Origin: Cytophagales bacterium
GTDB taxonomy: Bacteria > Bacteroidota > Bacteroidia > Cytophagales > Cyclobacteriaceae
Assembly (NCBI GenBank): GCA_022360875.1
Contig: JAKSBZ010000224.1
Span: 1-54,284, forward strand
DNA length: 54,284 nucleotides
Direction of reading: 5' to 3'
Below are positions 1 to 10,684 of this stretch, piece by piece (the stretch's first letter is position 1; every line of letters starts with the position of its first letter). The notes under the pieces are model-generated. The model had not been told where the DNA came from and made no database searches. It saw only the letters and a program-made list of their open reading frames with translations. The position numbers and the translations under genes are program-made.

Positions 1-33
1 AGTGGCTTCGGGTGATACAATTTCTAAGTACAT
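1..33 (-). CDS. atpC: ATP synthase epsilon subunit, N-terminal fragment (cut by window edge)
   Basis: An ATG at 33 begins a frame reading MYLEIVSPEAT and running off the left edge. This is the usual opening of the F1 epsilon subunit in Bacteroidota, where atpC follows atpD directly. The gap to the atpD stop is 15 bases, so the two are almost certainly co-transcribed. Epsilon sits on the central stalk of F1 and restrains ATP hydrolysis. Only 11 codons are visible, so the call rests on the motif and on position. Confidence 0.75.
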   Translation of the reverse strand, partial: MYLEIVSPEAT

Positions 34-48
34 CTATTTGATTGTTTA

Positions 49-1596
<1,548 letters not shown>

Positions 1597-1597
1597 C

Positions 1598-1628
1598 CAA
1601 ATCTATAAGTTTAAATAATTATTGCCAA
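1598..1628 (-). promoter_or_regulatory. Promoter of atpD-atpC, Bacteroidota type
   Basis: On the minus strand TTG (1626-1628) is followed after 20 bases by TAGATTTG (1598-1605). This fits the Bacteroidota housekeeping promoter, TTTG then 19-21 bases then TAnnTTTG. The predicted transcript starts about 40 bases before the atpD ATG. Confidence 0.6.
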
Positions 1629-1678
1629 CTAATACCTGAGAAATCCATTGTTTTTTTCATAGCTAAAGCCGGTTTTTT

Positions 1679-1698
1679 TAAAAAGCAATTGTGCTTTT
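1679..1698 (-). terminator. Terminator after the histidine kinase
   Basis: AAAAGCA and TGCTTTT pair perfectly around a 4-base loop, with a T-run on the minus strand. It is nested in a longer imperfect inverted repeat (about 1665-1718, AAAGCCG against CGGCTTT). It lies 93 bases past the kinase stop and before the atpD promoter. Confidence 0.5.
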
Positions 1699-1790
1699 CA
1701 AAAACCCGCCAACGGCTTTCTTCCGATTGATAAAGGCCCCCAAATGTAAGATATTTTTAAAATAATCAGCTATCCCTTTCCCGATTGTTG

Positions 1791-3008
1791 TCAATTTTTC
1801 AAAATCACTCTAAAAGTCGTGCCTTTTCCCCTTTCCGACTCCTTCACGAATATTTTTCCGTCATGATAATCCTCAATAATCCGTTTGGAAAGTGTTAGTC
1901 CGAGTCCCCAGCCTCTTTTCTTGGTTGAATATCCCGGATTGAACACTGTTTTCAGCTTCGATTTTGGTATTCCCCTGCCCGTGTCCGACACGTCAATAAT
2001 CACTTTGTCCTCCAATACAAAAACATGCACGCCGATCGTTCCCACTCCCTGCATGGCGTCTACGGCATTTTTACAAAGATTCTCGATAACCCAGGCGAAA
2101 AGCTCTGCATTCACAGGGCATATTATCTCGGAGTCCGACTGCTTCAAATCCAGTTTGACTTTTGTCGATATGCGTCTCTGAAGGTAGCGCACATTCACAT
2201 GCACCAAATCCACAATGTTTTTTTCTTCCAGAACAGGCACCGAGCCAATGTTGGAAAAACGATTGGTAATCATTTCAAGTCTATGCACATCTTTTTGCAG
2301 CTCTTCAATCACTTCCTCATTCTTAAACTCAGGATCGAACTTAAGATATTCCACCCAAGCCATCAGAGACGAAAGCGGAGTCCCCAGCTGATGCGCCGTT
2401 TCTTTGGCCAAGCCAATCCACACTTTGTTTTGCTCGGCAGTTTTGCTGTAGCTGAAAGCCAAATAAGAAAGAAAGCCAAAGAAAAAGATAAGACTCAGCT
2501 GCACATAAGGATAGGCCTGCAGCTGCTTGAGCAAAAATGAATGCGAATAATACACATACTGGTAATCATATTCCACCCCCTCATTGTACATCACAATACG
2601 GATCGACGGATTTTCACCCTTCATTTCATTAAAAACCCTCTGGTCAATCTGTTTTTTTTCTTCTTCAGTCGCATCCTCAGGATATCGAATATTGCGGGTA
2701 TTGATTATGTTTCCGTAACTGTCGGCCAGAACCGTAGGAACAGTATGATTTCCCTGTATTATTTCTTCTGTAATAAACACCCAGCCGCTTGAGCCGTTGT
2801 TGTCAAAATCGCTTGCAAACAATTCAATTGCCTTGGCGAACAGCTCCGCCTGTTTTTTTTCGCGATCCTTGAGCCGCTCCACTAAATGGTCAGTATAAAA
2901 AATTGAGCTTATACAAATTAGAATAGACATACCCAGCACTACCCACTTAAAACGGGACTGGTTTTTATAATACAAATCAAATTTGTCTCCTTCACGCTTT
3001 ATCGCCAT
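1791..3008 (-). CDS. Membrane sensor histidine kinase
   Basis: A 405-residue two-component sensor kinase. Two membrane segments (about residues 22-38 and 168-187) flank a periplasmic sensing region of about 130 residues. The second segment leads into the phospho-acceptor motif AHQLGTPLSSL with the probable autophosphorylated His at 206. The ATPase domain shows an N box (NLCKNAVDAM, about 310), G1 (DTGRGIP, about 342) and G2 (GWGLGLTLSKR, about 367). No HAMP or PAS domain is obvious. No response regulator lies beside it, so it is an orphan or its partner is elsewhere. The signal it senses cannot be read from the sequence. Confidence 0.92.
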   Translation of the reverse strand: MAIKREGDKFDLYYKNQSRFKWVVLGMSILICISSIFYTDHLVERLKDREKKQAELFAKAIELFASDFDNNGSSGWVFITEEIIQGNHTVPTVLADSYGNIINTRNIRYPEDATEEEKKQIDQRVFNEMKGENPSIRIVMYNEGVEYDYQYVYYSHSFLLKQLQAYPYVQLSLIFFFGFLSYLAFSYSKTAEQNKVWIGLAKETAHQLGTPLSSLMAWVEYLKFDPEFKNEEVIEELQKDVHRLEMITNRFSNIGSVPVLEEKNIVDLVHVNVRYLQRRISTKVKLDLKQSDSEIICPVNAELFAWVIENLCKNAVDAMQGVGTIGVHVFVLEDKVIIDVSDTGRGIPKSKLKTVFNPGYSTKKRGWGLGLTLSKRIIEDYHDGKIFVKESERGKGTTFRVILKN

Positions 3009-3300
3009 GAATCTTCCTTGTTTATGCTTGTTTCCTGCCCAGTGGTTTCACCAGGTTTTGGCAAACGAACGGGTAATTCTGAATCCGCCTCATAAAGTTA
3101 ATATGAACATTGCCTGCTTCACAAGCCTGGCAACGCCCAGTTTTATATTTTAAAAATTGAAAAACATTGGCGTATTTCAGAGTTGTTCTCAATATTTGTC
3201 GACGGGAATTTAAAAAAAAGATTTCTTCACTTTGCTCGGATAACAATAACCTCTTCACAATGAGGCGACATCAACTTGAAAGCCGATTTCCCTCCCTTTT

Positions 3301-4215
3301 TTAATCAGGCTTTTTACGGCCTTTTTCGTCCAGCACTTCGATATCCTGAATGAGCACCCGCTTTGAAATAGCCCGTCCCGTACGAGTGGCAGCCAGCCCG
3401 CCCAAAGCTGTTTCTTTATAGCGGGTTTCCATACTCTCTCCTATCTCAGCCATCGCCTCAACGCACTCATCCACAGGAATCACAGCGCTTACGCCCGACA
3501 GGGCAATCTGTGCAGAAGAATTCGCAATAGCCGCAGCGCTGGCATTCCGAACCACACACGGCACTTCCACCAATCCGGCAACAGGATCACACACCAGCCC
3601 GAGCATGCACTGAAGCGTAATTCCCACGGCATTAAACACTGCGTCAATGCTTCCGCCCAGGCAGTACACCATAGCCCCGGCACCCATGGCCGCCGCGCTT
3701 CCGGTCTCGGCCTGACAGCCACCAACCGCTCCGGCCAAACAAGCTTTCTGTTCGATAATCAGCGCTATTCCAGCCGCCACCAACAGTCCTTCGACAATTT
3801 TTTTATCCGATAAGCCGTGCTGTTCCTGCAGCGTGCACATAACTGCCGGCATAATACCCGAAGCCCCCGCTGTAGGCGCGGCTACTACGCGTCCCATGCA
3901 CGAATTCACCTCTTTAGCCGCCAATGCGCGGGACACCAGCTTCTGAAACTCCGGCGACAAAACCGAAACAGGAGCATTCCAAACCTTCTTCGCTCCGTTG
4001 TCAATCATGCCGGAAGTCGACCGCATATCTTCCTCTAAACCTGTGCGGATTGCATCTTTCATCACTTCATAAGCCTTAAGCAATCCGTCGTAAATCTCTT
4101 CTCTCGACCTTCCGCGCTGCTTTTGCTCAAAAGATATCACGGGCTCAAACAAAGACTCGTCCTGTTTTTCACAGTATGCTTTCCAATCCGAAAAACTACT
4201 AAAGTCCAAACTCAT
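3301..4215 (-). CDS. sdaA: L-serine dehydratase (ammonia-lyase), iron-sulfur type, alpha-subunit-like
   Basis: This enzyme deaminates L-serine to pyruvate and ammonia using an oxygen-labile [4Fe-4S] cluster instead of PLP. Family stretches are NSCMGRVVAAPTAGASG, a conserved Cys pair in KACLAGAVGGCQAETG, and VCDPVAGLVEVPCVVRNA near the C terminus. At 304 residues it equals the alpha (catalytic) half of the enzyme. The beta domain found in fused enzymes is missing, and no sdaAB-like gene lies beside it, so a beta partner would have to be elsewhere. It reads in the same direction as the thioredoxin-NHL gene upstream (80-base gap), but the two show no functional link. Confidence 0.92.
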   Translation of the reverse strand: MSLDFSSFSDWKAYCEKQDESLFEPVISFEQKQRGRSREEIYDGLLKAYEVMKDAIRTGLEEDMRSTSGMIDNGAKKVWNAPVSVLSPEFQKLVSRALAAKEVNSCMGRVVAAPTAGASGIMPAVMCTLQEQHGLSDKKIVEGLLVAAGIALIIEQKACLAGAVGGCQAETGSAAAMGAGAMVYCLGGSIDAVFNAVGITLQCMLGLVCDPVAGLVEVPCVVRNASAAAIANSSAQIALSGVSAVIPVDECVEAMAEIGESMETRYKETALGGLAATRTGRAISKRVLIQDIEVLDEKGRKKPD

Positions 4216-4295
4216 AGGAAGTGGGGATAATGTCGTTTTGCACTCATCTTTTAACCCACAAGTAAAGAAAAAAGTACGAGTTGCCCAAGACGCAA

Positions 4296-5813
4296 CTATT
4301 CTTTCGGTTCTCTCAGCTTCAAAGGACGCTTTTCCTTACTCTCCAAATCAAATCGAACGATCTGATTCACATTGGTATTGACAATCCAGATAATGTCATG
4401 CTGAACCAGTATTCCGCCAGGCTCGCTGAGCCCCTGCACAAGGGTGTGTATTCTTTTTTTCCGAAGGTCAATAACCTTAATCTTCCCGTTGTAAGTATCC
4501 GCCGCATAAAGCTTCCCTTTATAAAAAAACAGTCCCTCGTCATGCTGTAAAAGGGCTTCAGAAAAATCTCCGTTTTTGTCTCCGAAAACAAACAGCCCTT
4601 TTCCGAGCAGTGTCTTCACCTGCCGGGTTTCCAAATCAATTTCCCTTACGGCACTCCCTTCCGGATCGGCGACATAGAGTTTCTGCCCATCCACAGAAAG
4701 CCCGCTCGGCTGACTGAAACTCGCTTCTTTCAATGGCCCGTCAGCCAAACCTTCCTGTCCCGATCCGGCATAACGAAACGTTTTTTGTTTTTTTGTATCG
4801 TAGCGAAGAATCTGGTGATTGCCGGCGTTGGCAACATATACCTGCGAGCCAACGGCCGCCAAATCCCACGGACTGTTCGGCCTTACGTTCTTCCCCCAGT
4901 CTTCATCAAAATAATAACGTCCCAGTTCCCCGTCGCCAGACACCGTCACTACTTTTTTCCGGGCAAAATCCACCTTGCGAATCGCATTATTCCTAGTATC
5001 GGCCACATACATTTCTTTTCCCGCCCAGGCCATTCCCCTTGGTTCGCTGAACCGGGCGTTTTCGAATCCGCCGTCCCGGAAGCCCGCCTGTCCATCGCCT
5101 ACCACATCCAAAACGTTGCCTTCAGGATCTATTCTCACCAGACGGTTGTGCCCCGTATCCGAAATCCAGAATGTTCCGTCCTCATTGGCCAGAATTTTTG
5201 ATGGAAAGCGCAACACCGACTGCATTTCTTTTCGTTCTCCAAAATCAATAGGCTTTTTGTCAATTGCATTTCCATATACTTTTTTCACTGCTTTTATGTA
5301 AGGCAAAACCGTTTCGTAAACATCCTCTCCCGAATGGCTCCCCACAATTTTTCCATTTGGAGCAATCAACACCACTGTTGGCCAGGCATGCACCGCATAT
5401 GCTTTCCAAACTTTGTAATCAGCATCATTGACTACAGGATGATGTATGCCGAACTTCTGAACAGCCCGAAGAATTCGGTCGTTGGTCCGTTCGCCCGTAA
5501 ACTTTCCCGAATGCACGCCGATGATCACCAAATCATCAGAAAACTGCCGTTCCAGCTTATCCAAATCAGGCAAAATGTGGTAGCAGTTTATACAGCCGAA
5601 AGTCCAGAAATCCAACAAAACAATCTTTCCCCGAAAATCCTTGATTGACCACGAGCGGTTGGTGTTCACCCAGCCAAAAGACGTATTGATCTCCGGCGCG
5701 CTTACCTTTGCGGCTTTAACTTGGTCATACAATTCGCTGCCAGTTTGTGCCTGCAAGCAGTATAAATTCCCCATATAAAAAATCAAAAGGAAAATAATTG
5801 ACTTCGTCTTCAT
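4296..5813 (-). CDS. Secreted thioredoxin-like protein fused to an NHL-repeat beta-propeller
   Basis: A 505-residue protein with a signal peptide (residues 1-23, ending LQAQT). A TlpA-like thioredoxin fold follows, with the redox motif CINC at 74-77 in the context LLDFWTFGCINC. From about residue 200 to the end there are repeated NHL-type blades (for example ADTRNNAIRKVD, VADPEGSAVREID, AADTYNGKIKVID), predicting a six-bladed propeller. The layout resembles the NHLRC2 type of protein. It probably acts in the periplasm, with the propeller binding a partner and the CxxC pair doing thiol exchange. The substrate is unknown. The frame is intact and both cysteines are present. Confidence 0.88.
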   Translation of the reverse strand: MKTKSIIFLLIFYMGNLYCLQAQTGSELYDQVKAAKVSAPEINTSFGWVNTNRSWSIKDFRGKIVLLDFWTFGCINCYHILPDLDKLERQFSDDLVIIGVHSGKFTGERTNDRILRAVQKFGIHHPVVNDADYKVWKAYAVHAWPTVVLIAPNGKIVGSHSGEDVYETVLPYIKAVKKVYGNAIDKKPIDFGERKEMQSVLRFPSKILANEDGTFWISDTGHNRLVRIDPEGNVLDVVGDGQAGFRDGGFENARFSEPRGMAWAGKEMYVADTRNNAIRKVDFARKKVVTVSGDGELGRYYFDEDWGKNVRPNSPWDLAAVGSQVYVANAGNHQILRYDTKKQKTFRYAGSGQEGLADGPLKEASFSQPSGLSVDGQKLYVADPEGSAVREIDLETRQVKTLLGKGLFVFGDKNGDFSEALLQHDEGLFFYKGKLYAADTYNGKIKVIDLRKKRIHTLVQGLSEPGGILVQHDIIWIVNTNVNQIVRFDLESKEKRPLKLREPKE

Positions 5814-5900
5814 CTTAAATTTGACTTTCTTTGTAAAACCGAGGACATATGCTTCTGTTAATTTTTGAAATACAGCCCCTCAGCTTTTTTAAGTATTGCC

Positions 5901-5990
5901 GGTAATTTAACTTATGTTAATATTTAGCTAAATCACTGGCTGTGAAACAAAACTGATAATAATAAAAAGCACGAAGTGCTTAAAACTATA
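5901..5990 (+). repeat. Dispersed intergenic repeat, copy A
   Basis: It contains TTTAGCTAAATCACTGGC (5923-5940), which recurs exactly at 21599-21616. The next 50 bases are also similar, including an A-rich stretch and a hairpin (AAGCAC, GAA, GTGCTT here). The copy lies just upstream of the nucleosidase gene, in the same orientation relative to the downstream gene as copy B. A second palindrome, TTAAC..GTTAA, lies at 5907-5920. Confidence 0.55.
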
Positions 5991-6007
5991 AATCATAAAG
6001 AAAAACC

Positions 6008-6709
6008 ATGCGAAACGTTACGATCATCATGGCAATGGAGGCCGAGGCAAAACCTATAATCGAAGAACTGAAGCTGCAGCCTGCGGCAAATCCTGCTCCT
6101 GAGCTTCCCATGCGTTTCTTTGAAGGCACACTTGGCCAGCTTCAGATCAACCTGATCGTAAACGGAAAGGACCCGCGCCACGGCGTTGACTGCATAGGCA
6201 CACAACCCGCCACGCTTTCCGCCTATCTGGCTTTCACTCATTTCAATCCCGATCTGGTAATCAGCGCAGGCACTTGCGGCGCCTTCAAAAACAAAGGCAG
6301 CCGCATCGCTGACGTTTACCTAAGCTCAGAGTTCAAATTCCACGACCGCCGCATTTCCATCCCTGGATTCGACGTTTATGGAACAGGCTGCTATCCAAGC
6401 GGAGAATATGACAACATTGCCGAAAAGCTGCAGCTGAAAAAGGCCGTAGTCTCAACAGGCAACTCGCTGGACATGTCACCTACAGACTTTGATATAATCA
6501 GCCAAGAAGAAGTTGTAGTGAAAGAAATGGAAGCTGCGGCTATCGCATGGGTTGCCGAGCAGTTCAACCGGCCGCTTATTGCCCTCAAATCGGTAACAGA
6601 CCTAGTAGACGGCGAGCATTTGCCTCAGGACGAATTTCTGATGAACCTGGAAAAAGCTTCTCTGGCCCTGAAAGAAAAAACAATCGCTTTTTTAGAGGCA
6701 TTGCATTAA
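6008..6709 (+). CDS. Nucleosidase of the MTA/SAH (PNP_UDP) family
   Basis: A 233-residue cytosolic nucleosidase. By family it cleaves the glycosidic bond of 5'-methylthioadenosine or S-adenosylhomocysteine in methionine salvage and methyl-cycle upkeep. The start IIMAMEAEAKPIIEEL is typical, ISAGTCGAF corresponds to the purine/phosphate-loop region, VKEMEAAAIAWVAE is the ribose-binding methionine/glutamate motif, and the catalytic Asp lies in SVTDLVDGE. It looks closer to the plant-like MTA-specific branch than to E. coli MtnN, but substrate choice is inferred. It is a single gene running away from the thioredoxin-NHL gene. Confidence 0.85.
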   Translation: MRNVTIIMAMEAEAKPIIEELKLQPAANPAPELPMRFFEGTLGQLQINLIVNGKDPRHGVDCIGTQPATLSAYLAFTHFNPDLVISAGTCGAFKNKGSRIADVYLSSEFKFHDRRISIPGFDVYGTGCYPSGEYDNIAEKLQLKKAVVSTGNSLDMSPTDFDIISQEEVVVKEMEAAAIAWVAEQFNRPLIALKSVTDLVDGEHLPQDEFLMNLEKASLALKEKTIAFLEALH

Positions 6710-6739
6710 AATACAACTCAATATCGCTCGTTGATTGAC

Positions 6740-6773
6740 TGGAAAGGTTCCTTAAAGTCCTTTTTCCAGTTAA
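6740..6773 (+). terminator. Possible terminator after the nucleosidase gene
   Basis: ACTGGAAAGG and CCTTTTTCCAGT pair with a small bulge, about 30 bases after the stop. The following T-run is poor, so this is a weak call. Confidence 0.35.
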
Positions 6774-6906
6774 TTAACTGAAAAAAGACAATAAAACAGT
6801 AAATTTAATACCTTTAGGGGCTTTATTCCCGATTACTGTGCAAGCGAAGATACTGCGAACGCTTGAGCGATTTAAAATACTTAAGAAACTAACTGGCAAT
6901 TATTTT

Positions 6907-9270
6907 ATGTCTGCAGGAGAAATTCAACAAGAAAATCAAACCAAAAAAACAGGCAAGCTAACGCTGAAAAAAACTGTCCGAATTCTGTGGATTGTTTTAT
7001 CGGCCGGGTTGCTGTTCTTTTCAGCTTATATTTATGCCGTAAATGCCGACCTGTTTGGCTGGTTCGGCAGCCTGCCAAGCTATAAAAGTCTGGAAAACCC
7101 CAAAAGCGATCTTTCGTCCGTTTTGTACTCTGCAGACGGCGTGGAGCTCGGAAAATACTACCGCACCAACCGCAGCGCCGTAACTTTCGACGAGCTTTCT
7201 CCCTATCTGAAGCAGGCCTTGGTTTCCACCGAAGACGAGAATTTTTACCAGCATTCGGGCATTTCGCTCAAAGCCACGCTTCGCGTTGTCGTTGGCGTTC
7301 TTTCGGGCAGCCGGAGAGGAGGAGGAAGCACACTTTCACAGCAATAAGCAAAAAACCTTTTCGGCACCCGGGGTGAGCTTCGAGGCACGCTGGGACAAAA
7401 ATCTGCTTTACTTGACAAAATAATTTACAAAACCAAAGAGTGGATTGTTGCCATCCAACTCGAAAGAAACTACACCAAACAGGAAATCCTGGCCATGTAC
7501 CTCAATACGGTTTTCTTCGGTCAAAATTCCTACGGCATTGAAGCCGCCTCGCAAACCTACTTCAACAAACCGCAGCACCTGCTGAAAATCGAGGAAGCGG
7601 CCATACTTGCGGGAATTGTTCAATCGCCAAGCGCGCAGAACCCCAAAACCAGCCCGAAGCGAGCCATGAAAAGGCGCAACGAAGTTTTCGGCCAGATGCT
7701 CCGCAACAAAAAAATCACTAATGCGCAGTACGATTCGCTCAAGCAGCTTCCTGTGGCCATTGACTTCAATGTAAAAAACCACAACCACGGAATGGCGACC
7801 TATTTCCGGTCGACAGTCGGAAATTTTCTGAGACGATGGGCGCGTGAAAACGGCTACGACCTCTACGCCGGCGGACTGAAAATATACACAACGCTGGACA
7901 GCCGCATGCAGGCTTACGCCGAAAAAGCCGTCAAGTGGCATATGCCTGCCCTTCAGGAAAAATTCGACAAACACTGGGAAGAAGGCAACCCTTGGATTGA
8001 TGAGCACAACAAAGAAATCAAGGGATTCATTGAAGAGGAAATCAAAAAAACCGATGTCTACAAGGCCCTTAAGGCAAAGTATAAAAACGATACGGCTGCT
8101 ATAAACGCTGAGCTGAACAAGCCCAAGAAAATGCGCGTCTTCTCATGGAACGGAGAGAAAGACGTTGTGATGAGTTCAATGGACTCGCTTCGTTATTACA
8201 AAAAAATACTGCAAACCGGTTTCATTGCCATGGATCCGGTAAGCGGGCACATCAAAGCCTGGGTAGGAGGCATCAACCACAAATATTTCCAGTATGACCA
8301 CGTGATGGTCGGAAAACGCCAGCCAGGATCTACCTTCAAACCGATTGTCTACGCCGCAGCAATTGACAACGGTTTCAGCCCGTGCGACAAAGTTACCGAC
8401 CAGCCATATTCTTACACAATGGCCAACGGCGAAAACTGGGTGCCGCAAAACGCTACAGGAAGGTACACGAACCAAGACCTGACTCTGCGTCAGGCCATGG
8501 CGCGGTCGGTCAATTCCATTACTGCTTATGTTATGAACAAAGTAGGGCCGGAAGAAGTGGTGAAATACGCCAAGCGTCTCGGAATCAAAAGCCCGCTTCA
8601 GGCAGTTCCCGCACTCGCGCTCGGAGTAAACGACGTCTCGCTTTACGATATGGTCGGCGCCTATTCTACTTTCATCAACAAAGGAGTTCACACCAAACCC
8701 AAATTCCTTACACGCATCGAGGACAAATTCGGCAACGTGATCCACGAATTCCCGCCGGAAAAGAGTGAAGTACTCAACGAGGAAACTGCTTACTTGATGA
8801 CTTACATGCTTCGCGGCACCACGGAAGAAATCGGCGGCTCGGCGGCCCGGCTTATTCCTTTATCTGCCGGAGGCCTTGAAATCGGCGGTAAAACCGGCAC
8901 CACCCAAAACGCATCGGACGGCTGGTTTATCAGCGTAACCAAGGATCTGGTGTGCGGTGCCTGGACGGGAGGAGACAACCGGGCAATCCGATTCAGACAC
9001 TGGGCCGACGGGCAAGGTGCCCGCACGGCGCTTCCCGAGGTGAAAAACTTCCTGGAGAATGTTTACGGTGACTCAACGCTCGGCTACGAAAAAGGAATTT
9101 TCCCGCGTCCGCAAACTATCTCCCGCGAGCTGAACTGCGACGTGCTTACCTCCAAAGCCGAAGAAGCGCTCCGCAAGGCCGAAGAAGAAAGCCTTCCGGA
9201 CTCGCTGAAAACCGAGGAGCCCAAGCCGGTGGAAGTTCCCGAAATCAATGAGGACGACTTAAATTTCTAA
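6907..9270 (+). pseudogene. mrcA: Class A penicillin-binding protein (PBP1A type) interrupted by an in-frame TAA
   Basis: A bifunctional peptidoglycan synthase of about 786 residues: glycosyltransferase (GT51) plus DD-transpeptidase. A cytoplasmic tail and one membrane segment (about residues 25-47) are followed by the GT51 start with catalytic Glu in LVSTEDENFYQHSG and then GGGSTLSQQ. There the frame meets TAA at 7345-7347, exactly where the family has Leu in QQLAKNL. The same frame continues with AKNLFGTRGEL and the whole transpeptidase: SxxK in GSTFKPI, SxN in RSVNSIT and KTG in GGKTGTTQ. TTA to TAA (T to A at 7346) is the only damage. An upstream GTG at 6838 is possible; the ATG at 6907 fits the domain better. 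As read, the product would be 146 residues with no activity. Confidence 0.93.
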
Positions 9271-9295
9271 ACCGGTTTTAAAACAATACGGCCAG

Positions 9296-9323
9296 TCCCT
9301 TCATTTACCTGAAGGGATTTTTT
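9296..9323 (+). terminator. Terminator after the PBP gene
   Basis: TCCCTTCA and TGAAGGGA pair perfectly around a 6-base loop, followed by six T. This is a strong intrinsic terminator 25 bases past the stop. Its T-run overlaps the -33 element of the next promoter. Confidence 0.85.
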
Positions 9324-9351
9324 GTGAAAAAAAAATCATCTGTTAAATTTG
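9321..9351 (+). promoter_or_regulatory. Promoter of the PfkB kinase gene, Bacteroidota type
   Basis: TTTG (9321-9324), 19 bases, TAAATTTG (9344-9351): a full match to the Bacteroidota consensus. Transcription should start near 9358, giving a leader of about 100 bases with a CTCCG/CGGAG hairpin (about 9361-9375) and the perfect palindrome TGCCCGCGGGCA (9424-9435). Confidence 0.7.
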
Positions 9352-9457
9352 CGATTTGCTCTCCGCAAAACGGAGCTGCAATGAGAACTATTTTAACAAT
9401 CTAAACACCTCAGCAAGAGGCCTTGCCCGCGGGCATGAGATTAAATCGCTTAAAAAA

Positions 9458-10378
9458 ATGAGCTTACTATCGATCGGAACGGTTGCCTTTGACGCCATAG
9501 AAACGCCGTTTGGAAAAACAGACAAAATTATCGGCGGTTCGTGCACCTACATTTCACTGGCTGCTTCATATTTCACACCAAAAGTCAACATCAGCGCCGT
9601 CATCGGCGACGATTTCCCCGAATCCGACATCCGCGCATTCAATGAGCGAAACATCAACACCGAAGGGCTGCAAATCAAGGAAGGCGAAAAAACTTTCTTC
9701 TGGTCGGGCAAGTACCACAACGACATGAACACCCGCGACACCCTGCAGACCGACTTGAACGTGCTGGAGGATTTCGACCCGGTGCTTCCGGACTCATACC
9801 AAGACTGCGATTTTCTGATGCTGGGCAACCTTACGCCTTCCATTCAAAAAACAGTAATCGACCGGATGAAAAAACGTCCGAAATTTGTCGCGATGGACAC
9901 CATGAACCTGTGGATGGACATTGCCATGGCAGACCTTAAAAAGGTGCTCAAAATGGTCGATATCCTGATCATCAACGACGAAGAAGCGCGCCAGCTCTCC
10001 GGTGAATATTCGCTTGTCAGAGCTGCAAAAGCCATTCAGCAAATGGGTCCGAATTATCTGATCATCAAAAAAGGCGAACACGGCGCCCTTCTTTTCAACA
10101 AGAATAAAATCTTCCACGCACCAGCTTTGCCGCTGGAGGAAGTTTTCGACCCGACCGGCGCAGGCGACACCTTTGCCGGTGGTTTTATGGGCTACCTAGC
10201 CAAAACCGGCACTGTAAATTTCGAAAACATGAAAAAGGCAATCATTTTCGGATCGGCCATGGCTTCTTTCTGCGTAGAAAAATTCGGCCCCGAGCGCCTG
10301 CTCGACCTTACGCCACTGGAGATCAGCGAACGCGTCAAGCAATTTATTGAACTGACTGATTTCAGCAAAGAATTTTAA
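9458..10378 (+). CDS. PfkB-family sugar/nucleoside kinase
   Basis: A 306-residue ribokinase-fold kinase that transfers phosphate from ATP to a sugar or nucleoside. The N terminus has the small-substrate motif GGSCTYISLAA, and the C-terminal signature DPTGAGDTFAGGFMGYL carries the catalytic Asp and the anion-hole glycines. The frame is open back to 9356, but that lies at the predicted transcription start. The ATG at 9458 (MSLLSIGTVAFDAIE) matches family N termini. Spacing to neighbours and its own promoter and terminator mark it as a single-gene unit. The substrate cannot be told from sequence; adenosine, ribose and other furanose sugars are all possible. Confidence 0.88.
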   Translation: MSLLSIGTVAFDAIETPFGKTDKIIGGSCTYISLAASYFTPKVNISAVIGDDFPESDIRAFNERNINTEGLQIKEGEKTFFWSGKYHNDMNTRDTLQTDLNVLEDFDPVLPDSYQDCDFLMLGNLTPSIQKTVIDRMKKRPKFVAMDTMNLWMDIAMADLKKVLKMVDILIINDEEARQLSGEYSLVRAAKAIQQMGPNYLIIKKGEHGALLFNKNKIFHAPALPLEEVFDPTGAGDTFAGGFMGYLAKTGTVNFENMKKAIIFGSAMASFCVEKFGPERLLDLTPLEISERVKQFIELTDFSKEF

Positions 10379-10390
10379 CAACTACAGACT

Positions 10391-10425
10391 AAAGGCTTCC
10401 GATATTTGTTTGCGGAGGCCTTTTG
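10391..10425 (+). terminator. Terminator after the PfkB kinase gene
   Basis: AAAGGCTTCCG pairs with CGGAGGCCTTT (11 base pairs, one G-T wobble) around an 11-base loop, with a short T-run. It lies 12 bases after the stop codon. Confidence 0.7.
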
Positions 10426-10539
10426 CTATTTCACCCCTCCAGCTTGCCCGAATAATTTTTATCTTTCAACCGGAAACAAGCCCCCCTTTCCACCAGTATT
10501 AACCCAGCCCGGTTTCCTTCACAATTCACCAAAAATTGA

Positions 10540-10569
10540 TTGCCCGCCAAAGATTATTGAATATATTTG
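10540..10569 (+). promoter_or_regulatory. Promoter of accD, Bacteroidota type
   Basis: TTG (10540-10542), 19 bases, TATATTTG (10562-10569). The predicted leader is about 110 bases. The rest of the 306-base gap before accD holds the preceding terminator, and I see no other gene in it. Confidence 0.65.
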
Positions 10570-10684
10570 TCCTTTTGAAAGGTGCCCGCACTGTAAAGTG
10601 CCTAACGGAAAATCGGATCTATGGCCCGGGTTTCCAGCATGTTTATATTTAAGAAAGACACTAAGAAATAAAAATACGCGAGCT

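Noticed and set aside
3022..3258. 78-codon open frame upstream of the histidine kinase
   Set aside because: No domain, no signal and unusual composition; it fills the likely promoter region and nothing supports translation.
7495..9270. Separate transpeptidase gene starting at the Met of MYLNTVFFGQN
   Set aside because: This Met lies inside the conserved glycosyltransferase fold and the frame is continuous with the upstream part; it is the rest of one broken PBP gene.
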